Origin: Luidia sarsii | Lineage: Eukaryota > Echinodermata > Asteroidea > Paxillosida > Luidiidae | Direction: 5' to 3' | Assembly: GCA_949987565.1 (NCBI GenBank) | Contig: OX465114.1 | Span: 8,685,243 to 8,749,242 of the forward strand | DNA length: 64,000 nt | In this document: in pieces, positions 1 through 11,370 of the stretch | How the letters are laid out: every line of letters starts with the position of its first letter | How positions within the stretch are numbered: position 1 is the stretch's first letter | Notes under the pieces: generated by a model | Told to the model about the DNA's origin: nothing | Seen by the model: only the letters and a program-made list of their open reading frames with translations | Databases searched by the model: none | Position numbers and translations under genes: made by a program

Positions 1-848
1 TCTCCCAATGAGACTGAGTCCTTTTTATCTCACTTGGTCTCACTGTTGATTGATGCAAGCAGTTTGTGTAGCAGACAAATTTTGAGTTGCATCTTAAAAG
101 GGGGGGGGACATACATGTACATATACAGTGGAACGTCGCTATAACGAACATCCCAGGATCCATGAACATCGGATTCAAATCATGTATACTGGGATACCAC
201 GTTGCGTCGTGGATATATCATGATGTTTTGCGTCGAGGAGAATGTAATTCCTAGAGGGTTTGCCCTGCTGGATGTAATAACCACTGAATGATCATGTTAT
301 ATCTTTTAAACAGGCTATCAATTAAGAATTAGAGTTTTGGGAGAAAAGTCCGGAGTTGGGGAATATCCATCTCAGCCAGGGAGCATAGGGGTGTTCAGCC
401 TCGGACATTACTGGCTGATGTGAGAGCAGGATGCCTTGCCAAGAGCGGAGCATGTCCCTGAGTACATGTAGCTACATGTACATGGCTTCAGATCAGCCGC
501 ACTATAAAACCTTTGAAAGACCCCCCCCCCCTTCACCCCCTTCCCAAAAAGGAGGCCGCTCATTGTCAAGTGAAAGCGTTAAACTCTTTCCTCAGCTTCG
601 TCCCCTGTGGTAGTTCCTCCTTTGCCCGCGAGAAGTGACGTTGGGAATCTGTTTGAGGGGGGGGGGGGCGAATGGGAGGTGTGTTGATTGGGGATAGGGG
701 AAACTCGTCGTCAGTGACTCACCCAAATCTTTATAGAATTAAGAACCATCCAGGAGGGTTAATGGCTATGATACGGCAGCTGGTATTTCACCCTCGATTA
801 GGCAAAGAGGAATTTCTTTCATTCAGAGGAGAGTGATTGCTGTTTCAG
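1..848. other. Non-coding DNA, no gene seen
   Basis: Mostly unique sequence with short G and C homopolymer runs and TACATGTA palindromes near 112 and 465-482. A SINE-tail fragment at 191-291 is listed separately. The small open frames here show no recognisable protein and no splice-site support. Confidence 0.6.
191..291 (-). repeat. SINE tail fragment (family S)
   Basis: The stretch shares the order of motifs GATGTTTTGCGTCGAGGAGA, a TTTGCCCTGC block and a CACTGAATG end with the copies at 9263-9395, 9505-9640 and 15635-15745. In those at 9396 and 15750 the tail abuts a tRNA-like head in reverse orientation, so this is taken as a headless minus-strand fragment of the same repeat. Confidence 0.55.
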
Positions 849-1243
849 ACCCATCCTTTTTGTTTGTGGCTTTTGAGACAGACAAACAGACAGACAGACC
901 AACAGACAGCTAAACAGACAGACAGACAGACAGAGCCATCCTTTTTGTTTGTGGCTTTTGAGACAGACCAACAGACAGCTAGACAGACAGACAGACAGAC
1001 AGACAGAGCCATCCTTTTTGTTTGTGGCTTTTGAGACAGACAGACAGACAGACCGACAGACAGCTAAACAGACAGACAGACATGCCATCCTTTTTGTTTG
1101 TGGCTTTTGAGACACAGACAGACAGACCGACAGACAGCTAAACAGACAGATAGACAGAGCCATCCTTTTTGTTTGTGGCTTTTGAGACAGACAGACAGAC
1201 AGACAGACCGGCAGACAGCTAGACAGACATACAGACAGAGCCA
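849..1243. repeat. Minisatellite with (CAGA)n core, 5 units
   Basis: The phrase CCATCCTTTTTGTTTGTGGC recurs at about 851, 936, 1008, 1085 and 1160, each followed by TTTTGAGACA and a run of CAGACAGACAGA tetramers with variants GACC and GCTA. Period is about 72 to 85 bp and varies by whole tetramers. Open frames on both strands here come from the stop-free repeat. Confidence 0.9.
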
Positions 1244-2744
1244 TTGCATCTTTCCTGATTCCCCATCTCATACCCATGCCCTCTAAGATTTGGTTGAGTT
1301 TTGCCCCGATAACGGCAATTTCTTTTGAAATTAGAAATAAATAAAAAAACTCATTTCCAATGCACAGTGTTTTCAGGCAGCACTGCGCTCTTCACAAATG
1401 TCCAGAATCAAGAATGAGAGCTTTGTTTTGTGAATAACCAATCAAGCCCCTTTCCTCTCCAATTCAGTTGAGTCTGACCCCGATACATTCGCCGATTTGT
1501 TTTTGGAATAGCGAATCTCATTTAAAATTCCCGGCGTTTCAAGGCAGTGCAGCGCTCTTCTTAAAAGTCCCCAGGTAAAAAACAAGAAAGAAGAAAAGTC
1601 ATTCTCATTTGCTGAATTCCCTTGTCAAATGCTCAGGGGCGCATCTGTGAAGTGTGTTGGTACAGCTGGTTCTACAGTAGGAAAGAAAGGTGGTCAGTGC
1701 TGAGGGTTTTGGGGGGCTTTTTTTTTTCCTGCTTCTTCTTCTTCTTCTTCTTCTTCTTTTCACCTTATCTTGATGGCTCAAACCCGTGGCATTTGATGGC
1801 TTTTTTTTATGGGGGGGGAGAAACAACATGATCCGGGAAGCGGCCGCGATTTGTAGAGAAAACCCGCCCTTGAGCAGTTCTGGGCATCGTATGACCGCTG
1901 CCGAGACGACCACCGTCGCAGCGCAGCCGTTTCCTGCCCTCTTGAAACGGCCCTCGCAAAGTCAGTGGATACGCCGTCCCTGTAAATGCTCTTTTCTTTT
2001 TTCATAAAAAAACAAACCAGAAAAAACCTGATGTGAATGAGTGGCCAAGCTGCAGTTAAGGATCACAATTAGTTTGCCTGTCAATATGATTAACATATCA
2101 GGCGTTTTTTTTAGTCGTTTAAAAAAACAAAACAATTAGTCTGTAAAGTACAATGTGTCATTGTTTTTTTATAACAATTGCAGCATATTCAGTTAGAATT
2201 ACTCTTTTTTTTGGGGGGGGAGCTGCTGTGAATTACTGCCAGACCCTCAGTCTGGGATCACAATGCATTTGCCCTTCAACATTAACATATAAGGCTTTCC
2301 CCCCCTTTTTTACGAGTAAATTGTGATGCATCATCGGCTCTAGTCTGTTTGTAATCGCCATGCATTCACACTACAGAGGATTTTTTTTGTGGGGGGGGGG
2401 TGTTTTTTTTTGTAGAGTAAACAGAGGTAATGGCATTTTCTCTCCATGGAGATACATCCTTTGATAACAGAGCCTCGGGGTATATGAGAGGGGTGGGGGG
2501 GACAGCAAAATGGAAGGAGATTGAGCAGATGAATGCAAACATCTGTGACTATGAAAGCCGTGCTGTTTGGCCGACTGCGAGTGCTTCATGCATTTATGTT
2601 TGTGGGGGATGTGGGATGGAGGGATGAGGGTTTTTCTTGACGGCCGGTTGGCTGAGGGCTGGCCGGATTGAGTGACTGCTTGACCGGTGGTTCATTTGCA
2701 ATGTTCTTTTTGCTCTGAGATCAGATCGCGCCGACGATTTCGTC
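1244..2744. other. Non-coding DNA with homopolymer runs
   Basis: Unique sequence interrupted by (TTC)n at about 1735-1759 and by several T8-12 and G8-10 runs (1807, 2210, 2383-2412). No exon-like block with splice sites was seen on either strand. Confidence 0.55.
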
Positions 2745-3778
2745 CCTGGGTCTCTTTGTCTATTTATCGTTCTCCGTCTTTCCATCTCTCTGCCTGTCTC
2801 TCCGTCTCTCTATCTTTATCTGTCTCTCTGTTTCTCCATCTCCCTGTCTCTCTCCGTCGCTCGGTCTCTCGGTATCCCGGTTACTCTCTTTCTCTGTCTC
2901 TTGATCAATACATGTATCTCCCACCATTTCCATTTTTCTCTCTCTGTGTCTCTTTATGCCTCTCGGTCTCCCTCTGTCTCTCTATCTCTGTCTCTCTATC
3001 GCTGTCTCTCTATCTCTGTCTCTCTCTTCCTCTGTCCCTCTGTCTCTTGGAATCCCCGTTATTCTCTTCTTTCTCTCTGTCTCTATTTTAGCATCTGTCT
3101 CTCAATCTCTATCTCCCATCCCCTCTTTATGCCTCTCGGTCTCCCTCTGTCTCTCTATCTCTGTCTCTCTATCGCTGTCTCTCTATCTCTGTCTCTCTCT
3201 TCCTCTGTCTCTCTCTTCCTCTGTCCCTCTGTCTCTTGGAATCCCCGTTATTCTCTTCTTTCTCTCTGTCTCTATTTTAGTATCTGTCTCTCAATCTCTA
3301 TATCCCACCCCCCCCCTTTTGTCTCTCTGTCTCTTTATGCCTCTCTGTCTCTGTCTGTCTGTCTCTGTGTGTGTCTCTCTCTCTGTCTCTGTCTCTGTCT
3401 CTCCCTCTTTCTCTCTCCCTCTCTCTCCCCTCTCTCCCCTTCTCTCACCTTCTCTCTCTTTATTCTCTCTATTTATCTCTCTCTATCCCTCTCTCTCTCC
3501 CTCTATATCCCTCTCTCCCTCTCTCCCTCCCTCTCTCTCTCCCTCTCTCTCTCCCTGTCTCTCCCTCTCTCTCTCCCTCTCTCTCTCCCTCTCTCTCTCC
3601 CTCTCTCTCTCTCCCTCTCTCTCTCCCTCTCTCTCCCTCTCTATCCCCTTTCTATCCCTCTCCCTTTCCCTCTCTCTCTCCCTCTCTCTCTCCCTCTCTC
3701 TCTCTCCCTGTCTCCCCCTCTCTATCCCTCTCTCTATCCCTCTCTCTATCCCTCTCTCTATCCCTCTCGCTCTCTTGG
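2745..3778. repeat. Polypyrimidine CT/CTGT tract with internal duplication
   Basis: About 1 kb of nearly pure pyrimidine built from TCTC, CTGT and CCCT units. The segment from about 2952 to 3110 (TTTATGCCTCTCGG to TCTCAATCTCTAT) is repeated from about 3125 to 3305, with the offset growing from 173 to about 189 bp because of one short internal expansion. Open frames of about 300 residues rich in Ser/Leu and Arg/Glu are repeat products. Confidence 0.92.
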
Positions 3779-5582
3779 TAACATTTGTATCGATGGGCTT
3801 GGGCAACGTGGACCCGCTGTTGATGCATGATGAAATAAACTGAGTCGCTGCCACAAAATAGGATTGGCCTCCAAGACCTTCAGTGGAAGGAAAACACACT
3901 AGAAGTTGCACTTTTTCTTGGAGCTAGGCTCAAGGGGTATTTTTATTTTCCTGTGTCCTAGGGGGGGATATTCTTGCAGACGTCTGAATTGAATAGATGG
4001 AATTGTCTCTCTTTCTATTTTGCTAGACAGTGGCCAAGAGCTACCTCTGAAAAAATCACCAGTCGCACTCAAAAAATTCTGTGCTCGTACCTGGATATTT
4101 ATTCAAAGCATAGTCTGAATATTTTTACTGCATTCTAAATACTCCCCACTGTGTTCCAACCACATTCGAGCTGCATTTGGGAGCTACAGTGTAGTAATTT
4201 ACGCTATCAGGCAGGAACCGGGGGTAATGGAGGATTGTGGAGGATTGAGGAAGGTTGTAAAATTTACACCGGAGGATTGAGGAGGATTGAGGAAGGTTGT
4301 TCGATTTACACTTTAGGATTTTTGAGGATATGAAAAGCTGTGGAACTTTGACAAAGGCACGTACATGTACTGTGGAGCTACCTTCTTATAGCTCCATGCA
4401 TGTACTGTCTATAAACAAAGGATCCATTTACATGTACTTAGCTGTGGAGGATTGAGGCAGTGCGGTACATACACAAACTCATATTGGAGGATTGTGGAGG
4501 ATGGAGGCAGTGAGGATCTTGCACAAACTCACATTGGACATGTTGGAGGATTGAGGAGGGTTCCAGGCAAGCAGCACTAAGGGGGTTAGGGTGGTATTCG
4601 GACAGCATTGGGAAGATTCCTCATTCAGGGCCGGTCCTGCTCGATTCCGGCTGAGTCTGATGAATCGTGACGGGGGTCCTTTGAGCAGCGATGAAGTCAT
4701 TCCGTCCACAGCCTCCCTTCCCTCCTCTCCCGACTCCCAAACCGCCTCAGCTTCTCCCCTGTTCAGAAGGTGTCGGCTCGGCAGAAATCTCATTTTCATA
4801 ACTCTCCTTTCCTCCCCTCTTCTCTTCTCTTTCTCTCTTCTTCTTCTTCTTCATGGCAACTCGACCATGACAGTGGGTTTGGGGGGTCTTCGAGGGGATG
4901 GAGGGTGGGGGAGGGGTAGAGGGGAGAGGGCGGGGGAGGGGGTAGAGGGTATCTGTCTGAAAGCCAGGGTCGGTCCAGGGCACGTCATACTTTTCCGTAA
5001 ACGGCCGGCTAATTAAATCAAGTCTTGCATCCCGACGCCCCGCCATTTGCCTTGAATATTCATGAGATCCTCTTTCCCTCCTAATACCCCCCCCCTCCCC
5101 TGCCTCCTCAACCTCCATCTACCAACGGGGACTTCTTCTTTTTTTAGGCCGTAGTTCATCTCCGGGGAGTCTCTAACTTATTTCTTTCTTCTTTCTTTTT
5201 TTAATGAACGTCGTCGATGTGTGGTCACAGCGCCGAGACATAGACAAATAAAAAAGAAGAAGAAAAAAAAAACTCCTCTTTCGCCAGCAGTCAGTGACTG
5301 GCAAAGTCCCAATATCCACGCTTGGCAGCGTATCAAAGGGTCGGCACAATTGAATTAGGGAGCTCCCGACTTAATTGGTGGGAAATGCCCGGTCAGACTC
5401 TCTCCCTCCTCCCCATATATCATTTGCTTCTTTCAAAATGAAGTTTTGAGGGAAAAAAACAAAACAAAAAACCTCTGCCTCCAGTTTCTGTGATTCGAGA
5501 AATGCTGTTCCTGTTGGTTTGTGTGTTATTTTTTTTTAGGGACACCATCTCTTGAGATATAGGGCGATCAAGATTGTGTCTT
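3779..5582. other. Non-coding DNA including GGAGGATTGAGGA repeats
   Basis: Mostly unique DNA. Between 4217 and 4560 the phrase GGAGGATTGAGGA/GGAGGATTGTGG recurs about ten times as a loose cluster. The open frame near 4591-5016 has no recognisable domain or splice context and I do not call a gene. Confidence 0.55.
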
Positions 5583-5779
5583 AGTAGGGCCATTTCCGCA
5601 GTCCTAAAAATTGTGATTTGACTCACTTTCCCCCCCCCCCCCCCAAAAAAACCCCTTTTTTTGTGGGGGGGGGGATTGCATTCACATTGGCCAAAAGATT
5701 GCAATGCAAAAAAATTGTGAACCGATTGTGGTTAGGCAGCTGTGGTCAAAGGGTGGGTTGTGTCCTTGAGGGTGGCCCT
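5583..5779. mobile_element. MITE-like element, family B
   Basis: The left end TAGGGCCATTTCCGC and right end GTGGCCCTA form short imperfect inverted termini. The interior shares GATTGTGGTTAG and CTGTGGTCAA with the element at 56048-56282, supporting one family. A C-run/A-run followed by T-run/G-run at 5633-5675 makes an internal foldback. No coding capacity. Confidence 0.5.
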
Positions 5780-5923
5780 ATGAATGGATTGCGTAGAACC
5801 TTGTCAAGGTTGTAGTCATTTCATTTCTGTCGGAAATCTTTCTCCAAAGGTACATGTCCAACTGCTTTGTTAAGAGCACCAGTACATCTAATGATACTCC
5901 CCCCACCCCCAACCACCACACAA

Positions 5924-6369
5924 TCAGCGTGTTTCTACTGAGCACACGCTAACACCCGGTATTTCTTACCCATTATATTCCGGGTGTCCGTGATCCGGAT
6001 CACCGACAAATGCCTGTTTCTACTCAGTACGGAAAAGGCGGGTGTCGCCCACAATCAACCTTCATCGAGGGTAGACCGGACGTGCGGAATGAATCGGGTC
6101 ACGCCGCAGGTCAAAGCAAGGAATTCACTACTTCTGTTGCATTTCCGGTACACCCGGCAACCAGCAACCGCGTGTGTTTCTACTGCGAGTGTGACCCGAA
6201 GACACCCGGCAAGATCCACCTCAATAGGTGGTTGTTGGTGAACGTTTGGTTGCCGGATGACGTTCGGAAAATTCGACGCCCGGTTGTGTTTCTACTGGAC
6301 ACTCCACCCAGAAACACCCGAAGACGCACGGAGACACCCGGCAACCTTTCGTCAGTAGAAACACGCTGA
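5924..6369. mobile_element. MITE-like element, family C, 446 bp
   Basis: The left terminus TCAGCGTGTTTCTACTGA (5924-5941) and right terminus TCAGTAGAAACACGCTGA (6352-6369) are perfect 18-bp inverted repeats. The core TGTTTCTACT also recurs inside at about 6013, 6175 and 6285. The flanks do not give a clear target-site duplication. Overlapping frames of 85 to 119 codons run through it but resemble no transposase, so it looks non-autonomous. Confidence 0.75.
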
Positions 6370-7019
6370 ATGATGATGAAGTCATAACAATATCATCTGG
6401 CATGCGTAGTGGATCAGATATCACATTGGTTGCCACTGGCATTGTGCTACTGTTATTATCTCTCTCTCTCTCAATGTCCCATGACATTCCTTACAAAAAC
6501 ACCAACCCACACATGAATTGTCCATTGGCGATGCAAACTAATCATCCCCCGCAAGATAAACCAAATAGGTATTTTTTTTTTTACAAGCTCCTCTAGAAAT
6601 CCAGTCAATCACCAATCCCTGTCTCTCGCCCCAATGCTTCGCCGTTAATTTCGCTCCTGCAGGAGATATTTCTTTTCACGAAAGGTGACCAAGAGGAGAA
6701 CACAAAATGAAAGAAGCAACATTTCTCTCCAGGAGTGGAGAAGGAATGGGGGGGGGGGGAACGGAGGAAAGGGTGAAAGAACGGGGCCAGCCCAAACAAA
6801 GCCTCCGGCTCGTTGGGAATCCGGAGAGCAATCAAATTAGCAACGATTTTCTCCGAGTATGAAAAATACAACTTCGAGCAGAAGTCTTATTCTGACTGGA
6901 AAACCAAGGTGTTCCTTATGATGTGCACTGCCTCCACTGAAGAGTTGATCAAAGGACAGATTCTGCACACAGCTCTAAGCATATCAATTTACAAATTAAT
7001 GAGAGGTACCAACAGACTA
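6370..7019. other. Non-coding DNA, no gene seen
   Basis: Unique sequence with a short (TC)n near 6460. No exon-like block was found. Confidence 0.5.
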
Positions 7020-7371
7020 CTGTCTGTCGCTTTCTCCCTCTCTTGCTTTCTCTGTTTTTCTGTCTCTTTCTCTTTCTTCTTCCCATCTCTCTGTGTCTCT
7101 TTCCCTCTGTCTCTATGCCTCTGTCTATCTCTCTCTCTCTGTATTTTTATCTGTCTCTCTGTTTGTCTCTCATTGTTTCTTCCTGTCTCTTAGTTTCCTT
7201 CTCTTTCCATCTTGCCTTCTTCCTCTCTGTCTCTCTTAATCTATCTCTGCCTCTGTGTCTCTGACTCTCTCAGTCTATCTCTGTCTCTCGTTGTTGCTCT
7301 CCCTCTCTTTCCATTTCTCTCCTCTCTCTCTCTTTTTCCTCCCCCACCCCTCTCTCTCTCAGTCTTTCTCC

Positions 7372-7442
<71 letters not shown>
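7020..7442. repeat. Polypyrimidine tract ending in (CT)n
   Basis: CTGT/CTTT-rich pyrimidine sequence that ends in a run of about 30 perfect CT dinucleotides (7381-7440) preceded by about 12 C residues. Confidence 0.92.
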
Positions 7443-7444
<2 letters not shown>

Positions 7445-7639
7445 GTTCTCGTTCCTCATTTCATCCATGGCTGGAAGACAATTGCACCTGTATTTGCGTC
7501 GTGTGTTTGCGTCTCCCCAGAATCAATACAGGGTACGTGATCGAGAGGTCATAGGAGGGAGGCAGAGAGAGTCTTGTTTGGGCTCTGGAAAAACACCGGA
7601 GAATCTGGGTCAGGAAAGGGATGGAATTTAAAGCGGGCA

Positions 7640-8130
7640 GACTGACCCCTGCTGCACAGGTGGTGGAGCCAGATGATATGCTGCTGGGTACCAGTTAATG
7701 TCCTAAATGTCTCATAGTTCTAGCTGGTAACCAGCAAATCCTAATATGAAATATTGCAGCCAAGTACAATGTACCGGGCAAAGCATCATATGTCATGCAG
7801 TTTTATGTTGGTAAACTGATCATTCTGCAAAATAAGCCCAAACAAATGTTTTCAAACCACTAGTCAAGGAATTTTTATTATTTCACTCACCTTATGGTTG
7901 GTAACCTACATGTACTGACGAAACATGTAGTAAATATTATAAGTGCATATTTTTTATGTACCAGTCAATGCATTATATATGTATGCATGGTAATGCAGTT
8001 TTGGTTGGTAACCCACTTACGGTATCCTACACATAAATGAAAGAGCCAAGTACCAGTCAGAGTTTATGACACATCTTTTGTTGGTAACTTGCAAAATTGT
8101 AATTTATATTGTCGATTTTGGGTACCAACT
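7640..8130. repeat. Degenerate GTACCAGT / TTGGTAAC repeat
   Basis: Pairs of TACCAGT(T/C)A and TTGGTAAC recur about every 100 bp (7687, 7815, 7898, 7961, 8010, 8048, 8084). This is an old, strongly diverged tandem repeat. No coding signal. Confidence 0.5.
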
Positions 8131-9091
8131 TTCTTTCTTTTTGTTGGAGGGGGACTGCATGTAATGTAATAGCTTTACTTAATCCCAACTGACTGCTGTC
8201 AGTTTTGGGTCCTGTCCAATTCGTGGTCAGAACAGTTTCCTATAGATTACCGCATGCCCAAGGCACAGGATGTGTACGTACACGAACAAACGCACAGCCG
8301 CGAATATGTGGGAAAGCCATGGACACGGGGCCTATGGGATTTTCTGTGTGGGCTTGCTCGCGAGACTCCGAAAATGGCAGCCGTTGCCATCCCTGCCACC
8401 CCCTCCCCCTTCCCCCGGCAACCATCCGACCAATCAGCAGACCCGATGACCTCATCGTGTTCCATCGGCGCTTGACGATCTCCGCTGTACATTGTTGCAT
8501 ATAGCGATCTCGGTGGACACAGCTCTGCACACACTGCTAACCGCTTCTCAAAAACGACGCCAGAAAAATATGAAAAAAAAAATTAAAAAATTGTCAGCCC
8601 ACTCAATCAATTGTGTATTCTCACCTACGCAGGACGTGATGCGTAGGAAAGAGCCAAACTTGTTTTGTGTCATGCAGACTTGTGATGCGTTCAACAGCTT
8701 TTTTTTTTTTTTTTGGTGGCAAAATTCATCTAGGAGTTGTTGCTCAGTATTCCATCCACTGTGGTCAGCCCCCGCCTCCATTTTCTTGATGAAGCTGTAG
8801 CTGTCAATTCCTTGCTTTCATCTCACTTGATACACTGAGTTCTGGTCCTTGTAACAGTGCGGGAAACCAGTGTACGGGGGGCCAGTTTCATGCAGCCACA
8901 CGTGCACCGACATTTGCGTCACTGAGACGGGTACTTGTCGCTCAAAATTGGTTCGTGTGTTTGTTTTATGGCTAATATTTATTCCAGTCGTACGATTATG
9001 ACCGTGGGGGAGGGGACAGAGGGGTTTAGAAAGGATTTTGACGAAAGTGGGGCAAGAGAATAGTGTCTGGTCTTATGGTTCTGAAATTGTA
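8131..9091. other. Non-coding DNA, CpG-richer patch
   Basis: Unique sequence. A relatively CpG-rich stretch at about 8260-8480 gives overlapping open frames on both strands of 70 to 100 codons. None resembles a known protein and no splice sites bracket them. Confidence 0.45.
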
Positions 9092-9860
9092 GGGAAGCTG
9101 TTTGGGCAGTTGGCTCTTGTAGTAAGTAAACTGGGACACAGTTGGACTCCCGCACTCACCACCTCCATGAACCTCATTCCATTCCTACCATTAGTGGTCA
9201 GTCTGTGGCACTCCGTTGTGCAAAAGGCCACTAAATATTTTGGTTTTGAAAATGTAGGGAGGCTTCATAGATGTATGTCATGATGTTTGCGTCAAGGAGA
9301 ATGTAATTCAATGATGTTGTTTTTTTGCCCTTGCTCGACGTGATAAACACTGAATGCTTAGTACTTTGCCTGTTGCCTGATGAAAATATTTCAGGCAGCT
9401 CGGGCAGGATTCAAACCCGCGACTCCCGAATTCTAGTACGGACGTCTTAACTACCTGACCACCGAGCTGGTCGAGGTCGTGTGGTGGATTCGAATAACGT
9501 ATAGCGGCGGGTACCGCGTTGCATCGTAGATACGTCACGATGTTTGCGTCGAGGAGAATGTTATTCAATGAGGTTTTTTTGCCCTTGCACGACGTGATAA
9601 ACACTGAATGCTCAGTGCTTTGCCCGGTGCCCGGTGAAGGGAGGCTGTTGGGCCAGTTGGCTGGTGTAGTACGCAAACTGGGACACAAATACTCTCTCTC
9701 TCTTGCTCCTCCCTCCTTCTCCCCTCCTCCTTCTCCCCTCCCCTCCTCCCCTACATGTACCTCCTTAAACCCTAACCCCATTCCATTGCTACCCTCGGTG
9801 GTCAGTCCGTGCAGATACCCGTTGCGCGCAAAGCCACCAAATTGTATTAGTGCTTGGGAT
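9092..9860. repeat. Composite: SINE pair flanked by direct repeats
   Basis: The order is X (9092-9245), S (9263-9395), tRNA-like head in reverse (9396-9495), S' (9505-9640), X' (9637-9850). X and X' share GCTGTTTGGGCAGTTGGCT-like, AACTGGGACACA and CATTCCATT...GTGGTCAGTC motifs. S and S' share the GATGTTTGCGTC...GACGTGATAAACACTGAATG series. The reverse head holds GGATTCAAACCC (B-box complement) and ACCGAGCTGGTCGAGG (A-box complement). Confidence 0.6.
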
Positions 9861-10579
9861 GCAGGCTTATGAGATTAATGGCGCGGTGGTGGCAGTACTG
9901 TGATCACTACGGAGACTGTCATATTCCTCCCAGGACTTATTAAAAAAAAAAATTGAAATAATAAATCAAAATAATTCCCTCTTCTTGAATTTGTTGCAAT
10001 AGTGTAGAGGTAATTTTGTTTGATATTTTTTTTTTTTTTTTTTTTTTAAAATAGAATTTACAGTGTATACTCGCACTCGTACAGTGTTCAAGTATAATAT
10101 TTCCAAAACTTTTTATTGAGACTTAATGCCGACATGTTTCAAACTTCTGGCTTAACCAAAAATTAACCAAAAAATTAAAATCTCCAAAGTCCGAATATTG
10201 TGCGGGCTTGGTGTTTTCATCCTAGTATTAAAGACCACAGATCCTATGTCCCCTTGCTATTCTCCAATTTGAAATTGATTCTAGCACCTGTTCAGCATTA
10301 AAGCATTTTGAGATATTTTTCCTTCCGCGCTGACGGGACATCTGAAACGAGATCGCGAAGTTAATTGTGGATTTGTTATATAATTTGGCGCCGAATTTCT
10401 AGCGCTGTTTTTTTTTTTGTGTGTAAAATTTCTGCTCGTTTATGGAATTGCAATCAAATTGAGTAATCTTCAAGCTACAATTTCCGGGAAATTGCAGCGC
10501 AGCAAAGAGCACTAATTACCGGGCTTTTGGAAATGCAGCTTGGCCGTAAATCTTTCAGAAAGGAAAACAAGCTGTTTTG
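9861..10579. other. AT-rich non-coding DNA
   Basis: Unique, AT-rich sequence with A and T homopolymers (9941, 10027-10047). Nothing coding seen. Confidence 0.5.
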
Positions 10580-11172
10580 TTTCCTCTGTGTCTCTCTCCC
10601 CCTCTCGTCCTGTCTGTCTGTCTGTCTGTCTGTCTGTCTGGTTGTCTCCCGTTCTCCCTCTGTCTCTGTCTTTGTCTCTGTCTCTCTCTGTTTTGCACTG
10701 TTGCTGTCTCTCTCTGTTTTGCACTGTTGCTGTTTCTCATGGACTCTCTAGGTCTCTTTCTGTCTCAGTCTCTCTCCCTGTCTCTGTCTCTCTCCCTGTC
10801 TCTGTCTCTCTCTCTGTCTCTGTCTTTCTCCCTGTCTCTGTCTCTCCCTCTGTCTCTGTCTCTCTCCCTGTCTCTGTCTCTCTCCGTGTCTCTGTCGCTA
10901 TCCTTGTCTCTCTCTCTCCCTGTATCTGTGATTCTGTGTCTCTCCCTGTCTCTGTCTGTCTCCCTGTCTGTTTCTCTATCTCCCTGTTTCTGTCATTCAT
11001 TGTCTGTCTTTTCCTCTCTCTGTCTTTTTCGCTCATTCTGTCTCTCTGTCTGTCTCTCTGTCTCTGTCTGTCTGTCTATCTGTCTCTCTCTCTATTTCTC
11101 CCCCCCCCCTCTCTCCCTCCCTCCCTCCTCTCTCCCCTCTCTCCCTCCCTCCCTCCTCTCTCTCTCCTCTCT

Positions 11173-11216
<44 letters not shown>

Positions 11217-11249
11217 CCTCCCTCCCTCCTCTCTCTCTCCTCTCTCTCT

Positions 11250-11289
<40 letters not shown>

Positions 11290-11370
11290 CTCTCTCTCAC
11301 TTTCTCTCTCACTTTCTCTCTCCCCCCTCTCTCTCAGCCTCTTCTATCCTTCTCTCTCTTTTCCCCCCTT
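10580..11370. repeat. Polypyrimidine CTGT/CCCT/CT tract
   Basis: About 790 bp of CT-rich sequence: (CTGT)n at 10610-10640, CTCCCTGTCTCTGTCT units at 10760-10930, then (CCCT)n and (CT)n blocks to 11370. Long Ser/Leu-rich or Arg/Glu-rich frames are repeat products. Confidence 0.92.

Noticed and set aside
2901..3843. Ser/Leu-rich frames of about 300 codons
   Set aside because: CT-tract artefact, as in all other pyrimidine and purine tracts in the window.
6010..6369. A 119-codon frame inside the family C element, considered as a transposase
   Set aside because: No DDE-type motif or similarity that I can see, and the element is only 446 bp.
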